Positions 1 through 8,082 of a stretch of 64,000 nucleotides of DNA are shown one piece after another. The stretch spans positions 1,240,001 through 1,304,000 of the forward strand of contig NZ_CP102269.1 of NCBI RefSeq assembly GCF_025148635.1, in the 5' to 3' direction. The DNA comes from Butyricimonas virosa (GTDB taxonomy: Bacteria; Bacteroidota; Bacteroidia; Bacteroidales; Marinifilaceae). The translations under genes were made by a program, and so were the position numbers. Position 1 is the first letter of the stretch; each line of letters starts with the position of its first letter. The notes beneath the pieces were generated by a model. That model worked only from the letters and a program-made list of their open reading frames with translations, ran no database searches and was not told the origin of the DNA.

Positions 1-1
1 A

Positions 2-742
2 TCCTCTTCCATGAACAAATTGATGGAAGACGTGCAGGATCGCCCGGAACAGAACATGATCGAAACTCTGGCCATCCGTACCATGGCAAAGGCCGTTTAC
101 TCAACGGTGAACGTGGGACACTACGGGTTGGCTTTCGACTACTATTCGCACTTCACGTCACCAATCCGCCGGTATCCGGACGTGATGACCCACCGCCTGT
201 TGCAACGTTATCTTGACGGCGGACGTTCTGCCAATGCCGAGAAGTACGAAGAGATGTGTAAGCATTGCTCCGACATGGAACAGATCGCCGCTAACGCGGA
301 AAGAGCCTCCATCAAGTATAAGCAAGTCGAGTTCATGAGCGACAAGCTAGGCGAGAACTTCATGGGAACGATCTCCGGCGTGACGCAATGGGGTTTCTAC
401 GTGGAACTGAATGACACCAAATGCGAAGGACTTGTTTCTATTAATGAACTGGAGGGGGATTATTACGAATTCGACGAAGAAAACTACTGCATCGTGGGCC
501 GTCATCACCGGAAAGTCTACCAACTGGGTGATCAGGTACTCGTGAAAGTGGCAAAGGCCAATCTGGTTGCCCGCCAACTGGATTTCGCTCTCGTGGGAAG
601 TGAAAGCACCACAACCGCCGCCCCGGCAAAGGTGGTTTCTTCTAAAACCAGAGGCAACCGCCAACGCCCGGAACGCAAACTCCGGCGAGGAAGGCGGGGA
701 GACGCTCCAACGAAAAGGAAAGAGAAGAAGAGTAAAAAGTAA
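2..742 (+). CDS. rnr: Ribonuclease R, C-terminal part (5' end outside window)
   Basis: 3'-5' exoribonuclease that degrades structured RNA in the cytoplasm. The reading frame is open from base 2, so the gene starts upstream of the window and about 246 codons are visible. The end of the RNB catalytic domain is recognisable from HFTSPIRRYPDVMTHRLL. It is followed by an S1 RNA-binding domain (from about NFMGTISGVTQWGFYVEL to ARQLDFALV) and a Lys/Arg-rich tail typical of RNase R. The gene ends just before a strong hairpin terminator. The family call is secure; the N-terminal cold-shock domains cannot be seen here. Confidence 0.95.
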   Translation, partial: SSSMNKLMEDVQDRPEQNMIETLAIRTMAKAVYSTVNVGHYGLAFDYYSHFTSPIRRYPDVMTHRLLQRYLDGGRSANAEKYEEMCKHCSDMEQIAANAERASIKYKQVEFMSDKLGENFMGTISGVTQWGFYVELNDTKCEGLVSINELEGDYYEFDEENYCIVGRHHRKVYQLGDQVLVKVAKANLVARQLDFALVGSESTTTAAPAKVVSSKTRGNRQRPERKLRRGRRGDAPTKRKEKKSKK

Positions 743-774
743 TTACAGTAGGAATATTTCTGAAATAAAAAATC

Positions 775-811
775 AGCCAACTAATTCATTGAAAATTAGT
801 TGGCTTTTTTT
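775..811. terminator. Bidirectional intrinsic terminator
   Basis: A perfect 12-bp stem (AGCCAACTAATT, 775-786, pairing with 794-805) has a 7-nt loop and is followed by a T run on the plus strand. On the minus strand it is followed by GATTTTTTATTTC. It lies between the convergent RNase R gene and the ABC/M1-like gene, so it probably serves both. Confidence 0.9.
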
Positions 812-856
812 GTAGGGATATAACCTGCTCTCTGGTACGAGAAGAGAGAGACCTGA

Positions 857-3800
857 TTATTTTATCTTTACCCATTTAACGGCATCGGCTACCACCAGTT
901 GATGATATGTACTCCGAAATTTTTCATCTGTAATAGGAGCTACACCCCGGTCATCCAACACGACACGTGATTCGCCTGCAGATAAAGTAAATGTACCTAA
1001 AGACACCCAAGCTTCTTCTGCCGATAAGGAATACTCGTACACCGGCATTCCATCATTTTCTGGGACCTCCAAGACAATTTCCCTCTCTCCCTCAAGTGTA
1101 TAAACAGTATAGTAATTTTTCATCCCGGGATAATCTGTTGTTCCCAAATCTTCCCCATACGTAACAATATGAGGCCGATGGATAAATATTTCATACTTCC
1201 CCGGTTCCGGAAGGTTTGCCACCCATTCCGCCTTGCACTTTCCCGTTCCGGCCTTTTTTATAAAGCCGCTACGAATATGCCCTCCACAAAATTCTTGGGA
1301 TAAAGAAAGATTCCACGTGTTAGCCTTTATTTTGTGCAAATCAACGTATTTTTCTCCATTCTCTTTTTTGATTAAATCCGCCAATCGTTTTCGATTGTTT
1401 GACGAGTCAATCAAGTGAAAGTTCTCATCTTCATTGTCAACCATAATTTCTCCCGGGGGATAGAATTGATTTCTTTCGAGCAAGGTAACCCTTTCGACCG
1501 GTATAGCACTTACCAATGGAAGGTTTCTATTATCGAATGAAATATCCCTTGGGAAACATCCGGAGAAATTAGTGGTCAATTGCCGGACATTACCCATCTC
1601 TTCATGGATAACAATTCGTTTACATTCCCCGGGTTTGATCAAGTAGCTCCGACAATAATTGATCCGCGCCTCACCGATTCCTCGCTCACTTGTCGTAATC
1701 GAAACAACTCCATCCGTATTACCGAAATTTCCCACCTTAAAATCAATAACCTGCATCTCACCCGTTATTTTACGAGATACATCTTTTATCGTTAACAACG
1801 GTATCTGTTTACTCGTGTACCACTCGTCCATGTAGGCTTTAATATCCTGCCCGAAACGCCGTTCAAATCCCTCGATAAACGAATCGAAGTGGACTTCCTG
1901 AAAACGAGTAGTCGCATTAAATTCCTGCATAAACCGGGTTAAAGAATCCCAAGTAGTGATCGTTGTAAGATAGCCTAACAAAGAAGAAACTTTCAAAGTA
2001 ACAAGCGCACTTTGCTCCCTGCTATATTCTTCAGAGACCACACCTTCCAATCCTTTTTCCACGATATGATCCAACATTTCCGTGGTTATTTTATCCCGAA
2101 TAGGTCGAGAATTTATCATTTCTCTAAATATCAACTCGATGCCTTGATACGTATCGGAGGTGATACTGCTACTGTAATTTGAGAAAAGATAATTTACACC
2201 CATCCAGTTCAAATCGAAGGGGATCTTGTTATCCAACAGGAAATCTTGCACGCTCACTCCCCTGTCAGGTTCACCGGTATAAAAACCGGGATGAGGTGTC
2301 TCTACTTTACACAGTCGTTCCCCAAAGAACACGATCTCCGGTTGAACATTATTACTGAACGATTGTTTGACCAGCAAAGATAAGGACGAGGGTACTTCGA
2401 TCAGTTTTAAGTATTTGAAAGGATAGGGATTAGGTTTACCATCCTCAACGACATCTTTACATCGCTTCACGATTTCCACTAACTTCTTTTCCCGGTCCGG
2501 ATTATCTTTTCCCAGCGCATCCCATTCATCGAAATATTCCAGATAAAAATCATTCCCCGGGTAAGTATAAAACTCGATGGTAACAGAATCCACAGTGACA
2601 GCTCTTTTCTCGTACATCCCCATACAAAGGCTTAAACCCGTCAAGTTTTGCAAATTATTGAATGTAACATTCTCCCCTTCCCTCGTGGGGGTTCCTTGAG
2701 ATAAAACAGTCATTTCCCCCGGATTCTTAACATGGAGAGTATAATCCGTGAAATTAATCTCTTTGGATGCCTGTAATTCCACCGGGGGAACAGTCATCGG
2801 ATACCACATCACTTCCGGTACAAGCAGCGTGAACCCACTCGACACGAAAGCCCTGCGTCTACCATAATTTTCTTTTTGTGAATACCGAGCAGCAGGAGAA
2901 AAGAATTCATCGTCGGGGATGTTTACTTGATAAATATCCTCGTCAATACGTCCCTCATATTCGACCTCCAATTCAATCTCTTCGCCGGGCGCCAAAGGAT
3001 GATCAATGACGATCACCTGGTAATCCCTGCTAAAAGAAAGACTTTGCCCATTGGACTCAATTTTACCGATTTCCAGTCCCGGGTTTAAAAAGAGTAAAAG
3101 CTTGTCCATTTTTACCTTTTTCCGGTTTTGTATGCTCATACGACTTGTTGCCGAGAATTTTTCTCCCCCGGGATGATACGTAACGTCGTGGGTAAGCACG
3201 CGTGACGTGGGATATTCATTGTATTTAAGAAACGTTTCACGGTACGCTATTCTATTTTCCAAGCGAGCTTGAAATTTCCCGACATAAATACCCCCCAACA
3301 CCAAGGCTAGCACCAAAAACAGGGAAGCAGGAACAATCAAATAACATTTCCGATCGGAGGTATTGGGTTTTCTCTTCGCGAACAAAACAGCGAAACAAAG
3401 AAAACCGATTCCCAAGAATAAGAAAACGAACCGCTGGAGCAAGTAATCCTCAAGATACACGAATCCGATCAAGGTGGAAAAAGAACTTGGAAGTAAGCTA
3501 CCCCGGAAATCCAATATTCCATAAAGAGGCGTCACCCAATAATTACAAGCAAAATAAAGAAAAGCGGTCAAGGTCACCCAACTAATAAAAGGTTGCTTGA
3601 ACAACTTGTTCACAAGCAAAGATAGCCCAATAATAAAAACAAGCGTGGGCAACACAAGCGTGAGTAGATAAAAAAGATTCACCCAAAGGTTTACCGGTGA
3701 ATCGGGAATGATTATACCGATAACCACACAGACAAGGATGAAAATAATGTCTACGGCCAAAAACGGAACAAGAATACCCAGAAATTCCCCGAGCAAGGAT

Positions 3801-4102
3801 TGCCTGTTGCCGATAGGTCGCGCAGAAAGAACTTCCCGGGTTTCAGCTTTTCTTCGCTTTCTTTCAATATCACAAATAATGAAAATAACGATTAACGATT
3901 GAAATAAATTCAAAAAGTAAACTCCACGTATAGGAATGGAAGAAGCAAATGCAACATTCTCCCAAAAAATCCAATCTCGTGTCCAAGGGATGAGAACACT
4001 CAATATGCCTAATACCCCGAAAATGAAGAAATAGAATAACCCATTTCTCCTTACCAGCTTGCTCTCGTAAGAGATAGCTGCCTTTAACGCCGTTGTTTCC
4101 AT
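857..4102 (-). CDS. ABC-2 type permease fused to M1-aminopeptidase-like ectodomain
   Basis: Large inner-membrane protein of about 1081 residues. The first ~280 residues contain seven or eight hydrophobic segments with the layout of an ABC-2 permease. An extracytoplasmic region follows that resembles the beta-sheet and helical parts of M1 peptidases, ending around YMDEWYTSKQIP. The last ~120 residues (WVSLGTFTLSAGESRVV...VVADAVKWVK) look like a golvesin-type C-terminal beta domain. No HEXXH zinc motif is present, so peptidase activity is unlikely. No ATP-binding subunit is encoded next to it. The start is the ATG at 4102. An upstream in-frame TTG at 4129 overlaps a -7 promoter box and is unlikely to be used. 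An insertion sequence sits just upstream. The substrate is unknown. Confidence 0.75.
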   Translation of the reverse strand: METTALKAAISYESKLVRRNGLFYFFIFGVLGILSVLIPWTRDWIFWENVAFASSIPIRGVYFLNLFQSLIVIFIICDIERKRRKAETREVLSARPIGNRQSLLGEFLGILVPFLAVDIIFILVCVVIGIIIPDSPVNLWVNLFYLLTLVLPTLVFIIGLSLLVNKLFKQPFISWVTLTAFLYFACNYWVTPLYGILDFRGSLLPSSFSTLIGFVYLEDYLLQRFVFLFLGIGFLCFAVLFAKRKPNTSDRKCYLIVPASLFLVLALVLGGIYVGKFQARLENRIAYRETFLKYNEYPTSRVLTHDVTYHPGGEKFSATSRMSIQNRKKVKMDKLLLFLNPGLEIGKIESNGQSLSFSRDYQVIVIDHPLAPGEEIELEVEYEGRIDEDIYQVNIPDDEFFSPAARYSQKENYGRRRAFVSSGFTLLVPEVMWYPMTVPPVELQASKEINFTDYTLHVKNPGEMTVLSQGTPTREGENVTFNNLQNLTGLSLCMGMYEKRAVTVDSVTIEFYTYPGNDFYLEYFDEWDALGKDNPDREKKLVEIVKRCKDVVEDGKPNPYPFKYLKLIEVPSSLSLLVKQSFSNNVQPEIVFFGERLCKVETPHPGFYTGEPDRGVSVQDFLLDNKIPFDLNWMGVNYLFSNYSSSITSDTYQGIELIFREMINSRPIRDKITTEMLDHIVEKGLEGVVSEEYSREQSALVTLKVSSLLGYLTTITTWDSLTRFMQEFNATTRFQEVHFDSFIEGFERRFGQDIKAYMDEWYTSKQIPLLTIKDVSRKITGEMQVIDFKVGNFGNTDGVVSITTSERGIGEARINYCRSYLIKPGECKRIVIHEEMGNVRQLTTNFSGCFPRDISFDNRNLPLVSAIPVERVTLLERNQFYPPGEIMVDNEDENFHLIDSSNNRKRLADLIKKENGEKYVDLHKIKANTWNLSLSQEFCGGHIRSGFIKKAGTGKCKAEWVANLPEPGKYEIFIHRPHIVTYGEDLGTTDYPGMKNYYTVYTLEGEREIVLEVPENDGMPVYEYSLSAEEAWVSLGTFTLSAGESRVVLDDRGVAPITDEKFRSTYHQLVVADAVKWVKIK

Positions 4103-4126
4103 GATAAAGTTTATTTTAGTACAAAA

Positions 4127-4134
4127 CAAAGATA
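4127..4134 (-). promoter_or_regulatory. Bacteroidales -7 box for the ABC/M1-like gene
   Basis: TATCTTTG on the minus strand matches the Bacteroidales -7 consensus TAnnTTTG and lies 24 nt upstream of the ATG at 4102. The IS256-family element begins 26 bp upstream of the box, where a -33 element would lie, so the upstream half of the promoter may have been replaced. Confidence 0.55.
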
Positions 4135-4151
4135 GGAAAAGAAGTTATCTA

Positions 4152-4159
4152 AAATAGTA
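4152..4159. repeat. Target-site duplication, left copy
   Basis: AAATAGTA directly abuts the left end of the insertion sequence and is repeated exactly at 5540-5547. Confidence 0.85.
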
Positions 4160-4259
4160 GGGGGTGTAAATTAAACTGTGTCATCTTCATTTTTGACTCA
4201 ACGGTCGGGGATCGGCCAAGCGCCAAGGGGGTGCACCAGCACTCCCGACGAGCGTAAAA

Positions 4260-5474
4260 TTACCATAATTTAAACCTTTCTCCAAATTTAATAGCCAGTT
4301 GTTGAGCAACAGCCGCCCAATTCGGGATTGGCATGGTCCATTTTTTCCTGATATTGCGATAAGCCAGGTAAACTAGTTTTTCAAGGGCGGTGTCGTGCGG
4401 GAACACGCCCTTGTTTTTTGTTACTTTTCGAATTTGTCGATGATACCCTTCCACGGTATTGGTCGTGTATATCAGTCTTCTGATAGTTGCCGTGAACTGG
4501 AAATATTCAGTTAGTTTCTCCCAGTTATCTTGCCATGATTTGATGACAATAGGGTATTGTTCACCCCATTTATCGTCAAGTTTAACCAGTTCTTCTTCAG
4601 CTGATTCTTTATTTACAGCTTGATAAACTCGCTTGAGGTCAAGCAGGAATTCTTTTTGGTGTTTACTACCCACGTGCTTGATAGAATTGCGTATTTGATG
4701 CACGATGCATAACTGGACTATAGCGTCGGGATAAACACTCACGATCGCCTCGGGAAAGCCCTTTAGACCGTCCACGCAAGCGATTAGTATATCTTGCACA
4801 CCACGGTTTTGCAAATCCGTGAGAACTCCCAGCCAAAAGTTCGCTCCCTCGTTTTTAGAGATATACATTCCCAGTAGCTCCTTATGCCCCTCCTTGGTTA
4901 TACCCAGCACGTTGTAAATGGCACGAGTCACGGCGTAACCTCTTTCATCTGTTACCTTGTAATGAATAGCGTCCAACCAAACGATCGGGTACACGGGATC
5001 AAGGAGCCTTGATTTCCAAGCTTTAATCTCGGGAAGAACCCGATCTGTTATAGAACTGATCGTTTCTGCCGATACCCTGTTTCCTAGATTCTCTTCCATC
5101 CAGTCACTTATTTCTCGGGTGCTATTACCAAGGGCGTATAAACCTATGATCCGATCGGCCACACCCTCGGCTAGTATAGTCTCTCGTTTTTTAATGAACT
5201 GGGGATCAAAAGTTGAGTTACGATCTCTAGGCGTGGATACCGTCACTTCTCCTAAAGGAGTTTGTACTTGTTTTTGCATTTTACCGTTACGACGATTACC
5301 CGTTTCTCGTTCTTCATCAGAGAGATGGGCTTCCATTTCACCTTCGAGTGCCGCGTTTAGTATACTTTCCAATAACGGGGCAAACGCACCGTCTTTACCT
5401 AACAAGGACTTACCTGATTTTAATTGTTCCAGGGCCTTGTTTTTGATGCTTTCGAAATTAAATTCTTGTTCCAT
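4260..5474 (-). CDS. IS256-family transposase
   Basis: DDE transposase of 404 residues, full length for IS256 (Mutator-like). Catalytic residues fit D168 (VWLDAIHYKV), D235 (ACVDGLKGF) and E342 (TTNTVEGYHRQIRK). The region around CIVHQIRNS is also typical. The reading frame is uninterrupted. Its own TAATTTTG -7 box lies at 5491-5498, inside the element. It mobilises the surrounding insertion sequence by cut-and-paste or copy-out, with 8-9-bp target duplications as is known for the family. Confidence 0.95.
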   Translation of the reverse strand: MEQEFNFESIKNKALEQLKSGKSLLGKDGAFAPLLESILNAALEGEMEAHLSDEERETGNRRNGKMQKQVQTPLGEVTVSTPRDRNSTFDPQFIKKRETILAEGVADRIIGLYALGNSTREISDWMEENLGNRVSAETISSITDRVLPEIKAWKSRLLDPVYPIVWLDAIHYKVTDERGYAVTRAIYNVLGITKEGHKELLGMYISKNEGANFWLGVLTDLQNRGVQDILIACVDGLKGFPEAIVSVYPDAIVQLCIVHQIRNSIKHVGSKHQKEFLLDLKRVYQAVNKESAEEELVKLDDKWGEQYPIVIKSWQDNWEKLTEYFQFTATIRRLIYTTNTVEGYHRQIRKVTKNKGVFPHDTALEKLVYLAYRNIRKKWTMPIPNWAAVAQQLAIKFGERFKLW

Positions 5475-5490
5475 AAAAAAACTGTGTTAG

Positions 5491-5498
5491 CAAAATTA
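5491..5498 (-). promoter_or_regulatory. -7 box of the transposase promoter
   Basis: TAATTTTG on the minus strand matches TAnnTTTG and ends 16 nt upstream of the transposase ATG. The matching -33 region would lie at the right inverted repeat. Confidence 0.5.
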
Positions 5499-5539
5499 AT
5501 CATTTATTTTTTTGCTGACACAGTTTAAATTACATTCTC

Positions 5540-5547
5540 AAATAGTA
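5540..5547. repeat. Target-site duplication, right copy
   Basis: AAATAGTA directly abuts the right end of the insertion sequence and matches 4152-4159 exactly. Confidence 0.85.
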
Positions 5548-5573
5548 TTAAAATGTCTTTTTTCATAGATCTA

Positions 5574-5630
5574 TAACATACAAAAGAGGCTGTTTCAAAG
5601 TAAAGTTGAAACAGTCTCTTTTGTATGTTA
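5574..5630 (-). terminator. Long hairpin after the locus 1 operon
   Basis: A 15-bp stem (TAACATACAAAAGAG, 5574-5588) and a further 9-bp stem (CTGTTTCAA, 5590-5598) are separated by one mismatch and close a 7-nt loop at 5599-5605. It starts 24 bp downstream of the double-thioredoxin stop. A clear U tract is lacking on the minus strand, so it may act as a transcript-end stabiliser as well as a terminator. Confidence 0.6.
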
Positions 5631-5653
5631 CTTTTAATTTACACCATCTATCC

Positions 5654-8071
5654 TCATTTCCGCAATTCCCGCTCCAACAACTTCCGTAATTCCGGATTTG
5701 AAGGCCGGGGAGAGTTAATCGTTACCACATTCCCCTTTTTATCAAACACCATGAACCGGGGGATACCTTTAATTTTATAATCTTTCATTATTTTATCCCT
5801 ACCATTCTTATCTCTACCATTTGTAAATAGTTGCACTCCTTCCAAACCTTCTTTTTCCAATACCTCTAACCATTTTTTATGGTCTTTTTGCTCATCGACA
5901 GACACTCCGATAAATACCACATCCTTTCCCTCCATTTCCTTTTCTAATTTCACCAAATACGGTATCTCTGCACGACAAGGTCCACACCACGTGGCCCATA
6001 CATCCACCACAACTACTTTTCCTCGAAAATCCGACAATGACACCATCTTTCCCTTATTGTCCGGATAAGTAAAATCAGATGCTTTTTCTCCTGTAATTCC
6101 TTTATACAATTTAGCCGAAACAGCATCTAAACGTTTCTGATGATTGGATGTCGTAAAATAATCCCCGTATGTATTCAACATTTTCATGTAATCTTCATAT
6201 TTTCGACAATTTTCCATTCTCCAAAGAACTATTTCCGCTTTCAACAGATTACATGACAGCCATGTCAAACGTTCTTCTAACGGAATTGATGCTTTATCTC
6301 CTCCACAAGCAAAAGTCGTGTACCGCTGTAAATAATCATAGCCATACGGTTGTTCCAATATTGAAGCATCCGATAATTTATTTTTGGCCACAATCGTCTT
6401 ATAGTACACCGGATAATCGGCAGGAGTAGGACGGCTCGGCTTATGAGTTTCTTTACCCGCTTTCAAGGCATTCAGAATACGAAAAGCATAGTAATCCAAA
6501 TCGAAATCTATCGTCTGCCGGACCAAACGACGGAACTCTTCATCCCGGAAAGTAATTTTTTCCTGAAACTCCCGTGCACGAGGAAGAAAATCCATAAAAT
6601 AAGGGAAAAAATCACGATAATCGAATAACGCATATTTAAGATTATCCGTCCTTTCACGTACCGGAATCATCAGGGATTCCCAACTGGCCAACAACAGATT
6701 TTCGGGAGTATTACGAGCCGTAATCACGATCGTATCTTCCGGGAAATTCACTTCCCCCCGGTCTCCCGGTTGCATATACAGACGAATCCGATCCAGACTC
6801 TCTTTTCCCCCGACCGTGTAGAACCCTTTCCGTTCCGGTTGGAAAGTAAACCCGTACCATCCATCCCGACTCACCTTCGACGTGGCAATCAAACATTCCT
6901 TCCCATCCTCGACCTTATACAAGTACACTTCATCCATTCTCCCCCTCGTCACTTTACCCCGTATCCCGGCATAAGTCAACCGATCATTCAATTCACTTTC
7001 ATAACGATCCATGTATTCCCGCATCAACTGCACCATTTGAGGAGAAAGAGCGCGACTCTCGTTCTGGCGTCCCAGCCGGATATACCGGGCTATTTGTTCA
7101 TTTGTACCTTCCCGAAGGATAAAACCGTATTGAAATACCAAATCCATCACCACGTATTGAGGCAAATCACTCCCGTACTCCTCCAGACTCTTTAACACCC
7201 CTTCAACATCTTTACTTAAATAGGCCACCTCATAATTTACCAGATTCTCGATCTTTTGTTTTCCCTCGAAATCAATTTTCCCCAGCTGAACAGCTATTTC
7301 CCCGATTCTTGCCGGCCACTCGTTTTCTTTGGAACTATTCAAACGAGTCAACTCTTCCGAATAAACCGAACTAATTTTCCCATCCACGATACCCTTTCCC
7401 ACGTTTCGGTCGAAATCATCTTTGTGATCAACCAAATATTCAAAACGAATATCCGTCGGCTTCATTTCCTGATCGAACAAGAACCAGTTTTCTTTACGAC
7501 ATCTTGCCTTATTATTTAATTTCCCGAACACTTCCAGACAAATACCTTCAACCCGCTTGCCGTCACTGGCATCTTTCAACGCTTGCACGTACTGCGGATA
7601 TTGCTTTGGAGAAAGTTTTCCCTTTTGGTAACACGCATCCAAATAGTGATAAGAGGTCTTTTCGTTTAATCCTCTTTCCACCCGTTCCCGGAAACGTTCC
7701 CACGGACTGCCTCCAGCCAGTCGATGTTGCACGGTACCATCCGGACGAATGATAAAAAACGTCGGATAGGCTCGTACTTGAAACTGCTTTCTCAACTCTT
7801 TCCCCTCCCCTTTTTCCATATCAAACTTCACGCAAACGAAAGCCGCATTCATAAACTCCCCGGCTTCGGACAAGGTAAACACATTGTTCAACATGTTCTT
7901 ACAAGGCCCGCACCAACTGGTATAACAATCCATAAACACCAATTTTCCCTCCTTTTGAGCTTGCTCCAACGCCTGCCGGAAAGTCAGATCACGAAATTCT
8001 ACGCCCTGGGCATTCGCCCGAAATAGGAAGCCGCACAACAGTGCGGCCCATAATATCAATCTGTATTTCAT
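5654..8071 (-). CDS. Exported protein with N-terminal thioredoxin and C-terminal TlpA-like domain
   Basis: 805-residue exported protein with a signal peptide (about residues 1-22, ending RANAQ). An N-terminal thioredoxin domain of the thioredoxin_7 type has CGPC at residues 54-57 (CYTSWCGPCK). A long middle segment contains helices and a carboxypeptidase-like beta region. A C-terminal TlpA/AhpC-TSA domain has CGPC at 696-699 (VDVWATWCGPCRAEIP) and a cis-proline region KGIPRFMVF. Two redox centres at opposite ends suggest thiol-disulfide exchange in the periplasm. It is the last gene of locus 1, 11 bp after the PKD-like lipoprotein gene. The substrate is unknown. Confidence 0.85.
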   Translation of the reverse strand: MKYRLILWAALLCGFLFRANAQGVEFRDLTFRQALEQAQKEGKLVFMDCYTSWCGPCKNMLNNVFTLSEAGEFMNAAFVCVKFDMEKGEGKELRKQFQVRAYPTFFIIRPDGTVQHRLAGGSPWERFRERVERGLNEKTSYHYLDACYQKGKLSPKQYPQYVQALKDASDGKRVEGICLEVFGKLNNKARCRKENWFLFDQEMKPTDIRFEYLVDHKDDFDRNVGKGIVDGKISSVYSEELTRLNSSKENEWPARIGEIAVQLGKIDFEGKQKIENLVNYEVAYLSKDVEGVLKSLEEYGSDLPQYVVMDLVFQYGFILREGTNEQIARYIRLGRQNESRALSPQMVQLMREYMDRYESELNDRLTYAGIRGKVTRGRMDEVYLYKVEDGKECLIATSKVSRDGWYGFTFQPERKGFYTVGGKESLDRIRLYMQPGDRGEVNFPEDTIVITARNTPENLLLASWESLMIPVRERTDNLKYALFDYRDFFPYFMDFLPRAREFQEKITFRDEEFRRLVRQTIDFDLDYYAFRILNALKAGKETHKPSRPTPADYPVYYKTIVAKNKLSDASILEQPYGYDYLQRYTTFACGGDKASIPLEERLTWLSCNLLKAEIVLWRMENCRKYEDYMKMLNTYGDYFTTSNHQKRLDAVSAKLYKGITGEKASDFTYPDNKGKMVSLSDFRGKVVVVDVWATWCGPCRAEIPYLVKLEKEMEGKDVVFIGVSVDEQKDHKKWLEVLEKEGLEGVQLFTNGRDKNGRDKIMKDYKIKGIPRFMVFDKKGNVVTINSPRPSNPELRKLLERELRK

Positions 8072-8082
8072 CTCTTCAACAA

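Larger units (their letters stand above)
4160..5539 (-). mobile_element. IS256-family insertion sequence, complete (1380 bp)
   Basis: Complete element bounded by imperfect ~26-bp inverted repeats. The shared core is TGTAAnTTAAACTGTGTCA, at 4165-4183 and inverted at 5516-5534. It is flanked by the 8-bp direct repeat AAATAGTA (4152-4159 and 5540-5547), the expected target duplication for this family. It carries one transposase. A GC-rich 50-bp stretch (about 4202-4253) with GTCGGG/CCCGAC arms lies between the left repeat and the transposase stop. Both ends and the transposase are intact, so it may still be mobile. Confidence 0.92.

Noticed and set aside
1553..1650. VIHEEMG in the M1-like gene as a zinc site
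   Set aside because: HEEMG is not HEXXH, and it lies in the beta-rich part after the M1-like region.
4202..4253. GC-rich stretch near the left IS end as a separate element
   Set aside because: It lies inside the element between the terminal repeat and the transposase stop, so it belongs to the IS.
5119..5490. Plus-strand frame opposite the transposase
   Set aside because: Antisense of the transposase N-terminus, with no supporting features.
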